Shown: positions 41,426 through 50,042 of the stretch, one piece after another
Position numbering within the stretch: the stretch's first letter is position 1
Layout: every line of letters starts with the position of its first letter
NCBI GenBank assembly: GCA_020432165.1
Contig: JAGQGU010000005.1
Location: 122,188-186,187 of the forward strand
Reading direction: 5' to 3'
From: Thermomicrobiales bacterium
GTDB taxonomy: Bacteria > Chloroflexota > Chloroflexia > Thermomicrobiales > UBA6265
Length of the DNA stretch: 64,000 nucleotides
The notes under the pieces: generated by a model
The model's input: the letters and a program-made list of their open reading frames with translations, nothing else
Databases searched by the model: none
What the model was told of the DNA's origin: nothing
Position numbers and translations under genes: made by a program

Positions 41426-44400
41426 TTACGGGGTCATCACTCGGTAGACAACCATATCGTCGCTCTGGAACGCAATCTCGAGGTGGCCGTCGTCGATCGC
41501 GATATCGAGTTGAGTCTCCAGATTCGGGAACTGCTGACGCTCGAGATTCCCCACAACAATGAACTCAACATCATATTGCGCCAGCAATGGTCCAGCGATC
41601 GCCCAGTCACTGATATTCGTAAAGATTGAATTGATATCCCCACTTCGGTGATCAATCATGCTGCCGTAGCCCGGTCGGGTACGCTGGGCGAATCCGGTTG
41701 ATCCCAGCACGCCGGGTTGCCCGGAGAGCGTGAGCATATCGCTGTGGACATCGGGAAAGGTGAGGACGACCGGCATGCCGGATTGATTCTGCAGCCATTG
41801 GGCCACGACTACCTCAGCGGGAGTGGCAGCGGAGGTGGATGATTCGTCGTCCGAGCGCAGTTGTTGGACGAAGGGCATCAGCAGGATCGCCGTGATCAGG
41901 AGCATCGCCAGCGTTCCGTATCGGCGAGTCGATCGGGAGAATGTACCAATCAGATGGATCCCGCCAAGGGTCACCGCGAGGGCCAGAAGCATCCAGGCAA
42001 CCGGAAAGAGCTGGCGAGTAACGATGACAGCGGAGATATCGACATGCGCCTTACGGGTCTGCGCATACGCCAACAAGAACGAGGCCATGAACGTCAGGGC
42101 CACACTCCACGCCAGCACGTGATCGTGGAGCCAATGCCAGAGGGCGATGATCGCAAGCAGAGAGACGAGAAAGATCAGGAGCAATGCGGAATCGGCATAG
42201 ACGGCTACGCCAATCATGAGGAGGATCATGACGATCGCGGCCACCGCCACAACCACGCCAGCTCTCCCCTCTCCCATCGTCTCACCCAACACCAGGCTCG
42301 CACCGAAGGCCATGAGAAGCATGGCGAGAAGGAGCATGGGTCCGACGAGATCATAAAGCTCGTTGACGCTCCAGGTATCGGGAGCGATCAGATTGCGGGC
42401 AGTCGCGGTGTGGGCGGCAATAGCGGGATACCAGGCGATCACACCGATAACGAGGGCAGCAATGATCTCGAGGACAAAGCGGCGAACATCCGGCCACCAG
42501 GGAACGTGTGCTGCCCGATTCTGCCAGGCGGGCAGCATCAATCCAATGGCTAGCAACGGTAACGCCACAATGACACCCCATTCGGCCCCAGCGATGATTG
42601 CACCGGTCACTACGCCAATGATCAGTAGCCTTAGGGGATAAGGGCATCCGTTCCGAGAAAATAGATGACGATGGGCAGCGACAGCGTAGACTCGGGCCTC
42701 GCAAGGCGCTTGCGCCTGCGAGTTGCCCGGGTTCCAGTACTCGAAGAACGTCAACTCCGCCGGTATCCCGGGGCTATGCAGGATCAGCACGAGCATGAGA
42801 GTCGCGATCAACGGCAGTACGGCCAATACCGAGAGACCCACAGATGTCGTCGCCCAGAGCGTCGCGATGCCGCCGCTGAAGCCTGATCCCGCCACGAAGA
42901 TGACGAGCAATGGAGCAATGAGTGTCAGCCAACTGTGCGAACGCGTGATGGTACGGACGATGCTCCAGACCAGGCCAGCCAACAATGCCAGCAGGGCCAC
43001 AATCGTTGCATTGAAGGCGACAGTCGGTTCAATACCCAGCAGCCTCGCAAGCGCTGCCCAGGGGAGAAGTCCAGCCCAATAGGTATGCAGCAGACCGCCA
43101 CTGAACCAGAGATCAAGCGGTGGGAGAGAACTGCTACGGACTAGTGAAGTGAACTGCATCAGCTCCACATCGGGAGCAATTGATTGTCGGGTTCGCATCC
43201 AGCCGACTAGCAAGAAGCCAGCGGCAATGATTCCTTCCCCGACAAGAATCGCGCGCCAGTTTTGGCGAATAGCCGCGACAAACGCGCTGAAATGACCACG
43301 CAATGCGGCGAGACTCATCGCCAGCAGGATGACCATGGCGGCGACGATCGTACCTCGAGCGAAGAGGAAGGATCCCCAGGAGACCAACGTCAATGTGATG
43401 GTGGCGAGAGCGATGAGGCCGGTAGCCTTGGCGAGTATGGAGATGGCGGGGGAAGTAAGGCTGGTCTTACCCCGGGGATAAACCCCGGGGTCACATGTAT
43501 CGTCCCCTTCTCCCCGGGGATCAACCCCGGGGGTACGTGTATTGTCACCTTCACCCCGGGGATAAACCCCGGGGCCACGTGTATCGCCACCTGCACCCCG
43601 GGGATCAACCCCGGGGCTACGTGTATCGTCGCTTTCACCCCGGGGATAAACCCCGGAGCTACGTGTATTGCTCGCGAAATCAACTATGGGGCGACGGTTA
43701 CGAGTGGCGAATGCGCGCCAGGTTAGGGGCCAGGCGAGCAGTCCAATAACCTCCATCGTCAGCCAAAATGCGAGCAGCGGGTGATGCTGAATCAGGCCGT
43801 TGCCAAACTGATCGCTCCAACTCCCCTCCTGATTCGCGGTGGCGATATCAGCGCCCCTCATCAGCATCTGCTGCGGAGTGGGATCACCGGGGATCGAATA
43901 CAGACCACCCTCACCCCAGGCCGCGTTGAGTTCGTTATACACATTCTGGGCGCTGAAGGCATCGGTCTTTTTGAAAATGCGAACCTGGGGATGCTCGTAG
44001 ACGGTCAGCGATTCCTCAGCCGAGAGATCGCTCCATTCGATACCAAAGAGCTCTGGCCCCTGCGTGAACTCCGCAACCTCCTCGAAACCGAGCTCACCGT
44101 TCAGGAGCATCTCGTAGAAGCGATTCGCCACCGGGTAGCGCTCGGGCTGCCGAGCAACCGAATAAATCACTCGATTCGAACTAATCACAACGTAGTCGAC
44201 CTGGCTCAATTGCCCCACCAGAGTCGTCACCTTGCTGTTATCAGCGGATTCGTCCGCATAGAGGTCGAGTGTCATCCCGGTGTACTGGCTATGGTCATAA
44301 CTAGGCAGATACATCGGCATAGGATCATCCCAATACTCGTTGGAGATCATTGATCCGGCGGGGACGTTCTCATAGATCCACTCGCTGGCTTCAATACGAG

Positions 44401-45658
44401 TGATCGGTCGGACGAAAAGTGAGGTGAAGGCAAGGCCATAGAAGATGGTGTAGACGGTCACGACAACCAGCAAAATGCGCCCGAGCTGCCAACGTCGCCA
44501 ACGATCAGCAATCTCAATTAGCAGTGCAGCAGCGAAGACAGCCAGGAAGGGATAGATCTGCATGAGGTAGCGCTGGTTCTGGGCGATGCCTGTGCCATAG
44601 AAGAGAATGTTGCCGACACTCCAACCAACCATGCCCAGCATGAACCAGTCGGGCCAGGTTGTGCTGCGCAAGAGTCGCCAAACAAGCACACCGAGCCCAA
44701 TCATGGCGGTCGCACCCAGAGCAACACCCATGCCCCAGAGCACCAGATTCTGAAGGATGTAGAGCACTGGTGTACGATCGACCCATTGGATGCTGGGTTT
44801 CATATCGACGAGTCCGGTCTGGACTGCGCGCCAATATGCGAGATCATCCAGCCACTGCTGGTTCAACCCAACATTCCACCAATGCGGTCCGGCAAAGGCG
44901 TAGGGTTGCGCGATGCGAAAGGTCCAGAAGGCAGCCAGCCCACCAGTAACACCCGCAGCAATGGCCGGATAGACACGATCTCGAACGGTGGGCACCAACG
45001 ACTGCCAGCCGCTGGTGCGTACCAATTCGAGAGCGGGTAAGGCAAGGAATGCGATACAGAGCAGTGCGTTCGGTTTGCTGGCTCCGGCCAGACCAACCAT
45101 CACACCGGCGACCGCCATCCAGGCGATGGAGTGGCGATCCCAACTCATTACCGCGAACCAAAAGGCTGCCACGACGAAGAATGTAGCGAAGGAATCGACG
45201 GTAAAGTAGTGAGCGGTCTGGAGCATCAATGGTGTGAGGGCGAGAAAGAAGGCTGCCAACAAACCGACGCGCTCGCTCCAAAAACGCCGCCCGATGAGTG
45301 CGGTGAGAACGACAGTACCGGTATCGAAAACAGCACTGACCGCGCGGCCGACGAGATGCAACTCACCGTATACATCCTTATTGAGAACACCCGCGATGGC
45401 CTTAACCAGGAACGAGGGGAATGTGCCGTAGACGAATGAATCGCGATTGGTGTTGTAGGGGTTCAGTGGCGATATGGCGGTGTTGAAGTAGGCACCGATC
45501 GATTCCGGCCACTTCATATCAGTCGTGACCCAAACCATGAAGCGTTCATCAGGATGCAGATAGGTGCCCTGGTCCCAGTTCAGTCCCAATACGCGCAGGG
45601 CAAGAGCGACACCGACAATGATGATGAGAAGTGGCGCAAAGCCGATCCGTCGAATCAC
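41426..45658 (-). CDS. giant GT39/PMT - YYY (DUF2298-type) membrane glycosyltransferase fusion
   Basis: 1410 aa. The N-terminal about 640 residues form a GT39/PMT-like polytopic domain; the first loop has LHPDERFMVWV, with the acid pair expected of a GT-C catalytic site. Residues about 660-730 are five 14-residue repeats (GVYPRG/GVDPRG). The C-terminal half resembles the Chloroflexi/archaeal YYY family (PPLDLWFSGGLLHTYWAG, WNPGNS), again with many helices. It starts with GTG overlapping the upstream GT4 stop. It likely transfers lipid-linked sugars on the outer face of the membrane. Repeat-derived sequence is in frame at two sites. Confidence 0.85.
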   Translation of the reverse strand: MIRRIGFAPLLIIIVGVALALRVLGLNWDQGTYLHPDERFMVWVTTDMKWPESIGAYFNTAISPLNPYNTNRDSFVYGTFPSFLVKAIAGVLNKDVYGELHLVGRAVSAVFDTGTVVLTALIGRRFWSERVGLLAAFFLALTPLMLQTAHYFTVDSFATFFVVAAFWFAVMSWDRHSIAWMAVAGVMVGLAGASKPNALLCIAFLALPALELVRTSGWQSLVPTVRDRVYPAIAAGVTGGLAAFWTFRIAQPYAFAGPHWWNVGLNQQWLDDLAYWRAVQTGLVDMKPSIQWVDRTPVLYILQNLVLWGMGVALGATAMIGLGVLVWRLLRSTTWPDWFMLGMVGWSVGNILFYGTGIAQNQRYLMQIYPFLAVFAAALLIEIADRWRRWQLGRILLVVVTVYTIFYGLAFTSLFVRPITRIEASEWIYENVPAGSMISNEYWDDPMPMYLPSYDHSQYTGMTLDLYADESADNSKVTTLVGQLSQVDYVVISSNRVIYSVARQPERYPVANRFYEMLLNGELGFEEVAEFTQGPELFGIEWSDLSAEESLTVYEHPQVRIFKKTDAFSAQNVYNELNAAWGEGGLYSIPGDPTPQQMLMRGADIATANQEGSWSDQFGNGLIQHHPLLAFWLTMEVIGLLAWPLTWRAFATRNRRPIVDFASNTRSSGVYPRGESDDTRSPGVDPRGAGGDTRGPGVYPRGEGDNTRTPGVDPRGEGDDTCDPGVYPRGKTSLTSPAISILAKATGLIALATITLTLVSWGSFLFARGTIVAAMVILLAMSLAALRGHFSAFVAAIRQNWRAILVGEGIIAAGFLLVGWMRTRQSIAPDVELMQFTSLVRSSSLPPLDLWFSGGLLHTYWAGLLPWAALARLLGIEPTVAFNATIVALLALLAGLVWSIVRTITRSHSWLTLIAPLLVIFVAGSGFSGGIATLWATTSVGLSVLAVLPLIATLMLVLILHSPGIPAELTFFEYWNPGNSQAQAPCEARVYAVAAHRHLFSRNGCPYPLRLLIIGVVTGAIIAGAEWGVIVALPLLAIGLMLPAWQNRAAHVPWWPDVRRFVLEIIAALVIGVIAWYPAIAAHTATARNLIAPDTWSVNELYDLVGPMLLLAMLLMAFGASLVLGETMGEGRAGVVVAVAAIVMILLMIGVAVYADSALLLIFLVSLLAIIALWHWLHDHVLAWSVALTFMASFLLAYAQTRKAHVDISAVIVTRQLFPVAWMLLALAVTLGGIHLIGTFSRSTRRYGTLAMLLITAILLMPFVQQLRSDDESSTSAATPAEVVVAQWLQNQSGMPVVLTFPDVHSDMLTLSGQPGVLGSTGFAQRTRPGYGSMIDHRSGDINSIFTNISDWAIAGPLLAQYDVEFIVVGNLERQQFPNLETQLDIAIDDGHLEIAFQSDDMVVYRVMTP
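42690..42732. repeat. nested palindromic element, copy 3 (inside the glycosyltransferase gene)
   Basis: Outer stem ACTCGGGC/GCCCGGGT, then CTCG/CGAG, then inner stem AGGCGC-TT-GCGCCT. It is followed, as in copy 1, by TTC and about 15 bases later TCAACTCCGCC. On the coding strand it supplies NPGNSQAQAPCEARV at residues about 976-990, between membrane segments. Confidence 0.65.
43470..43679. repeat. five-copy 42-bp in-frame palindromic tandem repeat
   Basis: Units begin at 43470, 43512, 43554, 43596 and 43638. Each starts with CCCCGGGGATMAACCCCGGGG (a near-perfect palindrome) followed by an ACGTGTAT-type link. The spacer base alternates: ATAAA in units 1, 3 and 5 and ATCAA in units 2 and 4, giving GVYPRG and GVDPRG in turn. 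Period 42 keeps the frame (14 codons). A single core is found in tyrS. Confidence 0.85.
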
Positions 45659-46800
45659 AGCGCACCCTCGTAGACACGCTCCCAGGCGGCGGTGACATGC
45701 TCCAGCGAGTAGTTCTCGGCCAGTTGGTGCTGATCGGGCGCGTAACGTTCGGGGACGCTCAGCACTTCGGCGATCGCTGAGGCGAGAGCGCCAACATCGC
45801 CCGGAGGAACGATGATGCCACCACCCGTGACGCGGACGGGATCACTCACACCCGGCAGATCACTCGCCACGACCGGTGTTCCCTGCTGCATTGCTTCTAT
45901 CTGCACCATGCCGAAGCTCTCGGTCCAGTCGATGCTCGGCAGTATCAACACATCAATGGCCGCGTAGAAGCGTGCGAGGTCATCATCGCTGATATAGCCG
46001 AGTTCCTCCACCGCATAGCCATAGCGCTCCAGCCAGATCGACCACGGACCCTCTCGCCGCTTGCCGGTACGGGGATCGGTGTGCGGACCAGCGAGGGCAA
46101 AGAGAGCTTCGGGATAGCGCATGCGAACAAGCGGGATCGTTTGCAGGAGGATCTCCAATCCTTTCTCCGAGGCGTACCTGCCGACAAAACCGATGACCGG
46201 TCGATCTCCCCAGCCTCGTTCATTGCGAAACGCCTGTCGTGCATCCCGGGGTAACGGATGCGGCTGTATGGGTGGTGGTATCACTTGCAAATTCTGCTGC
46301 ATAAATCGACCAACGGGGCTCACTTTGGCCCGAGCATCAGTGTTGGTAACAAAGACGTTGGCCAGGCGACCACCGATGATACTGCTGACCTTGGCGAAGT
46401 TGGCCGCCAACCGTGCCAGGGGCGATCCGGTCAAGACAAGATCAGCATGATGCGTCACCACCACTCGCTTCCGGCGGAGGCGACAGAGTGCTACCAGTAA
46501 CGCAGTCTCCGCCATAGGCAGATGCAAATGGACGACATCAACATCACCAAGCCGACGCCAAATAGTGGGTATCAGCCCTGGCAGAAGCACAGCACGATCA
46601 AGGTTCGCCAGCACCCGGAGTCGGATAATATCACTACCATCTTCTGCTATTTCGCGTTTGGGTAGAGATGTATCATGTCGCGCGCAGACCACCTGCACCT
46701 CATGACCCCGTGCGACCATCTCGCGGGAGAGTCGCGCAGCATAGATCGTGAGGCCGCTGGTATAGGGTTCGTAGTAATACAGCACTTGCAGGATGCGCAC
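45655..46800 (-). CDS. family 4 glycosyltransferase
   Basis: 381 aa GT-B fold. N-terminal MRILQVLYYYEPYTSGLTIYA; the donor-binding domain shows FVGRYASEKGLEILLQ, and the family signature is seen as DWTESFGMVQIEAMQQGTPV with the EX7E glutamates. Uses a nucleotide-sugar donor to extend a lipid- or cell-surface acceptor. GTG start at 46800. Its stop overlaps the start of the giant glycosyltransferase, so the two likely act in one glycan pathway. Confidence 0.92.
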   Translation of the reverse strand: MRILQVLYYYEPYTSGLTIYAARLSREMVARGHEVQVVCARHDTSLPKREIAEDGSDIIRLRVLANLDRAVLLPGLIPTIWRRLGDVDVVHLHLPMAETALLVALCRLRRKRVVVTHHADLVLTGSPLARLAANFAKVSSIIGGRLANVFVTNTDARAKVSPVGRFMQQNLQVIPPPIQPHPLPRDARQAFRNERGWGDRPVIGFVGRYASEKGLEILLQTIPLVRMRYPEALFALAGPHTDPRTGKRREGPWSIWLERYGYAVEELGYISDDDLARFYAAIDVLILPSIDWTESFGMVQIEAMQQGTPVVASDLPGVSDPVRVTGGGIIVPPGDVGALASAIAEVLSVPERYAPDQHQLAENYSLEHVTAAWERVYEGAL

Positions 46801-46830
46801 GCGTGACTCCTAGATAACTCCCCTGCAAGA

Positions 46831-47820
46831 TTATCCGATGCCCAACACCCAGGTGACGAGTAACGCCGAGGAAACCAACAGCACGGTAAGGATACTGACG
46901 ACGCGCAACACGGGACCGCTGCTGTGTCGAATGGCACGGATATCAACACCGAGACCCAATCCAGCCATGGCAACAGCCGTCAATACCCGACTGAGATTGG
47001 TAGCGGGATCGATGAGCGAATCGGGCACCCAGCCAGCCGTGCGAATAGCGGCACAAACAAAGAACCCGATAACGAACCACGGCAGAAACTTGCTGAGTCC
47101 GGGCTTGTCGGCAGCATCCGCTTCATCGCGATAGAGCCAGGCAAAGAGCGCTACCACCGGTCCAAGCATGATCACGCGCGTGAGCTTGACCAGGCTACCC
47201 ACCTGCCCCGCGACTGCACTCACGGAGAATGTGGCCGCCAGCACCTGCGGGACTGCGTAGACGCTGAGTCCGGCTACCGTGCCAAAACGCTCGTCACTAA
47301 GATCAAGCAACGGCACCAGGAGCGGCAATACCAGCACGACACCAACACCCCAAACAGCGGTGAGCGCAATAGCCGCAGCGAAATCTTCCTTTTTGGCGCG
47401 GATAACGGGAGCAACCGCGGCAATGGCGCTATTGCCACAAATGGCATTACCCACCGCGATAAGTGTGGCCAACTTCGCGCTCAGCCCCATCGCCTTGCCC
47501 ACCGCGATACCGACGATGAGCGTCATGCTGACCAGCAGCAACACGGAGACCAGCAGCTTCCAGCCGGCATCGACGATCGCACCAAGATTGAGAGTGAGAC
47601 CAAGCACAACAATCGCGAACTCAAGCAGTTGCTTACCCGCAAAAGCGATACCCTTCGCGACCTGGGCCGGCGGAGTCCAGGCCATACGAACCAGCAATCC
47701 CAGGATCAGGCTGAGTACCAACGGTTCCAGGACGGCATGACCGACTGCAGCTTCCTGTAGGGATGCCAGCACGAACGCAACCGCCGTAATGATTGCGCAC
47801 AGACATACGCCAGGAATCAC
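46831..47820 (-). CDS. UPF0324 (YeiH-type) putative sulfate/anion exporter
   Basis: 329 aa, about 10 helices. Family marks are LLEFAIVVLGLTLNLGAIVDAG, IAVGNAICGNSAIAAVAPVI and GLSVYAVPQVLAATF. The PSE family has no settled substrate (sulfonate or sulfate efflux has been proposed). Probable GTG start at 47820; the frame stays open upstream without an ATG, so the N-terminus could be longer with a rare start. Confidence 0.88.
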   Translation of the reverse strand: MIPGVCLCAIITAVAFVLASLQEAAVGHAVLEPLVLSLILGLLVRMAWTPPAQVAKGIAFAGKQLLEFAIVVLGLTLNLGAIVDAGWKLLVSVLLLVSMTLIVGIAVGKAMGLSAKLATLIAVGNAICGNSAIAAVAPVIRAKKEDFAAAIALTAVWGVGVVLVLPLLVPLLDLSDERFGTVAGLSVYAVPQVLAATFSVSAVAGQVGSLVKLTRVIMLGPVVALFAWLYRDEADAADKPGLSKFLPWFVIGFFVCAAIRTAGWVPDSLIDPATNLSRVLTAVAMAGLGLGVDIRAIRHSSGPVLRVVSILTVLLVSSALLVTWVLGIG

Positions 47821-47938
47821 GACGCGGGCAGTAGAATTGCGGTCAGCGAGATTGAAATGGCGATGAATGGCACTACCCTCGGGAATTCGCCGCCAAATGC
47901 GGGCGTGTGCATGGTAGCACCTGAAAGGATGGTTGGGA

Positions 47939-48739
47939 ATGAAGCGGGTAGTGGTAACGGGTGCAACCGGATTGATTGGGAGAATTGTGATCGATGCCTG
48001 GCGATCAGGCGGTCAATACGATGTTGTGGGCCTCGCCCGCTCCGCCAGCAACCATACGGATGTGCTCTGCGATACCAGCGATCTGGAGGGGCTTGTGGCG
48101 GCTTTCCAGGGCGCCGATGCAGTGGTGCACTTGGCAGGATCGTCCGCAGTAAGCAGCAGCTGGGAAGCGGTGCTGGAGAGCAATCTCATCGGGCTACGCA
48201 ATGTCTTTGAGGCGGCCCGTCTCGCTGGCGTCAAACGGGTGGTTTTCAGCAGTAGCAACCATGCTGTCGGCACCTTCGAGACCGCGAATCGACCAGAGAT
48301 CTTTGAGATCAACGATCCTCGGCAAATCGACCACACGGCGGAACCGATGCCCGATAGTCTCTATGGCGTCAGCAAGGTTTACGGCGAGGCGATGGCGCGC
48401 TACTACGTCGATCACCACGGATTGGAAGCAGTTTGCCTACGGATCGGTGGCTGCATGGGTGAGGAAGCATCGACCTCTCCGCAGAACCTGTGGGATCCAC
48501 AGCGGGATAACGAGCCGGGTATCCGCGAGGCGCGCATGCGCGTGCGCGCTGTGTGGCTGAGCAATCGCGACTGCATCCATCTGATAGAGCGTAGTATCGA
48601 AGCGGATGTGCAGTGGGCGCTGGTCTACGGCATCAGCGATAACCCCCGCAAACTCTGGGATATTGAACATGCCCGCGAGGTACTGGGATACAATCCGCAA
48701 GATGCCGCCCCTCGTGAGATTTTTCCGGGGGTTGAATAG
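47939..48739 (+). CDS. NAD-dependent epimerase/dehydratase (uronate-dehydrogenase-like SDR)
   Basis: 266 aa, extended SDR. The nucleotide loop VVVTGATGLIG is at the N-terminus. The catalytic SSSNH region, then YGVSKVYGE with Tyr and Lys, resemble uronate dehydrogenases. A CLRIGGCMGEEA segment follows. The ATG at 47939 has AAAGGA 9 bases upstream; a TTG at 47933 is too close. It begins a plus-strand run with the three glyoxalase genes (12 bp to the next). Confidence 0.9.
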   Translation: MKRVVVTGATGLIGRIVIDAWRSGGQYDVVGLARSASNHTDVLCDTSDLEGLVAAFQGADAVVHLAGSSAVSSSWEAVLESNLIGLRNVFEAARLAGVKRVVFSSSNHAVGTFETANRPEIFEINDPRQIDHTAEPMPDSLYGVSKVYGEAMARYYVDHHGLEAVCLRIGGCMGEEASTSPQNLWDPQRDNEPGIREARMRVRAVWLSNRDCIHLIERSIEADVQWALVYGISDNPRKLWDIEHAREVLGYNPQDAAPREIFPGVE

Positions 48740-48751
48740 GAGGAGGCATTG

Positions 48752-49126
48752 ATGACCAATCAGTCACCGTGGAGACACGGCAAGATTTGCTACCTGATTT
48801 TGGCAAGTACCGATCCGACCAGATCGGCAGCGTTCTATGCCGCGGTCTTCGGTTGGTCCACGCGTAAGCACGACAATGGTGACCTCGCCTTCGACGATAC
48901 AACAGGTGCCGTCAGTGGAATGTGGGACACCTCGTTTACTCCGCGGGAGGGCGGTTATGAGGTCGATATTTGGGTCGATAACGTCGCTGATACAGCGTCG
49001 CGAATCATTGCTGCTGGCGGCACCATGATTGGTGAGTTGCAACAATTCACCAGCACCGAGCAATATCAGCGCTTCCGCGATCTCGATGGCAATGTATTGG
49101 GAATCTACCACCATGACAGTGAGTAA
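48752..49126 (+). CDS. glyoxalase/bleomycin-resistance-fold protein 1
   Basis: 124 aa, single VOC domain. YLILASTDPTRSAAFYAAVFGW opens the fold and FRDLDGNVLGIYHH closes it. AGGAGG stands 5 bases before the ATG at 48752. Metal ligands for the complete active site would need two such domains, so it may work as a dimer. Substrate unknown. Confidence 0.88.
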   Translation: MTNQSPWRHGKICYLILASTDPTRSAAFYAAVFGWSTRKHDNGDLAFDDTTGAVSGMWDTSFTPREGGYEVDIWVDNVADTASRIIAAGGTMIGELQQFTSTEQYQRFRDLDGNVLGIYHHDSE

Positions 49127-49532
49127 CAATCGATCGATCCCAGAGGGAACCTTTGTTCCAGCACTCTCTTACGCACAGCCAGTCGGCGAGGTGGTGGACT
49201 GGCTGGTGGACGCATTCGGCGTCAGCGAACGATTTCGTGCCGGTGATGAGCATGCCCAGATAAGTCTGGGAACCGGCGGCGTGTTGCTCAGCGGCCTGCG
49301 AGAAAACCTCAACGTTGGCAATGCCGGTTACATCACCGTCCGCGTTCCAAATCTCCTCGAGATCTACAATCGCGCCAGTGCATTTGGGGCGGAAATCACT
49401 TCCGAACCAACCGAATACATGTACGGTGAGCAACAGTTTGGCGCCCGCGATCTGGGTGGGCACATCTGGTATTTTTCGCAGACGGTTCGCGATGTTGACC
49501 CCACCGCATGGGGTGCCGTGCATCCCGACTAA
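49113..49532 (+). CDS. glyoxalase/bleomycin-resistance-fold protein 2
   Basis: 139 aa. VOC fold of the type with FVPALSYAQPVGEVVDWLVDAFG and a GARDLGGHIWYFSQ end. Overlaps the end of gene 1 by 14 bases. This group resembles DUF1428/PhnB-like or antibiotic-resistance relatives rather than glyoxalase I itself. The N-terminal MTVSNNRSIPEG is an unusual start for the fold. Confidence 0.85.
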   Translation: MTVSNNRSIPEGTFVPALSYAQPVGEVVDWLVDAFGVSERFRAGDEHAQISLGTGGVLLSGLRENLNVGNAGYITVRVPNLLEIYNRASAFGAEITSEPTEYMYGEQQFGARDLGGHIWYFSQTVRDVDPTAWGAVHPD

Positions 49533-49580
49533 TTCACTGTATGCTTGCGCCAGATTCGCGTTACGTCGATGGAGCACTGA

Positions 49581-49958
49581 ATGTCCACACCCACGCCGCC
49601 GCATGGCAAAATCCTTTATCTCTTGCTGCCCAGCATCGATCCGCAAGTATCCGCCACCTTTTATAGCGAGGTCTTTGGCTGGAGCATGCGTGAGACTCAT
49701 CAAGGAATCTCCTTCGATGATTCCGTCAATCAGGTGCATGGTCGCTTTACCGAGCAGCTGAAATCGGTTGAGAATCCAGGAGCCATTCTCTACATCATGG
49801 TGAAGGATGCCAGCGAAACCGAGGCCCGCATTGCGGAGTTCGGTGGTGAAGTGATTGATCCGGCCGACCGCGAGACATTCGATATCCTCGGGACCTTCCG
49901 CGATCCTTCCGGCAACCTCTTCGGCTTTTATGAAATGAAAGATGGCGACGAGGGCTGA
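49581..49958 (+). CDS. glyoxalase/bleomycin-resistance-fold protein 3
   Basis: 125 aa, close in layout to gene 1 (KILYLLLPSIDPQVSATFYS then EVFGWSMRE; end FRDPSGNLFGFYEM). Third VOC gene in a row, 48 bases after gene 2, with a terminator behind it. The three probably arose by duplication; their substrates are unknown. Confidence 0.88.
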   Translation: MSTPTPPHGKILYLLLPSIDPQVSATFYSEVFGWSMRETHQGISFDDSVNQVHGRFTEQLKSVENPGAILYIMVKDASETEARIAEFGGEVIDPADRETFDILGTFRDPSGNLFGFYEMKDGDEG

Positions 49959-49985
49959 CGAGCCTTGCGTCCGGTGCGAGAATGA

Positions 49986-50011
49986 CAGGGTAGAGAGCAT
50001 TCTCTACCCTG
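49986..50011 (+). terminator. terminator after the glyoxalase genes
   Basis: Perfect 11-bp stem CAGGGTAGAGA/TCTCTACCCTG with a GCAT loop, then CTCTTGTTTTCCTT. It lies 27 bases after the stop of glyoxalase 3 and 31 bases before the PHP gene. Confidence 0.85.
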
Positions 50012-50042
50012 CTCTTGTTTTCCTTCAAAGGATTCGTCGCTC

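Noticed and set aside
43470..43679. CRISPR-like regular repeat
   Set aside because: Units follow one another without spacers, lie inside a coding frame, and no cas gene is present. It is a simple tandem repeat.
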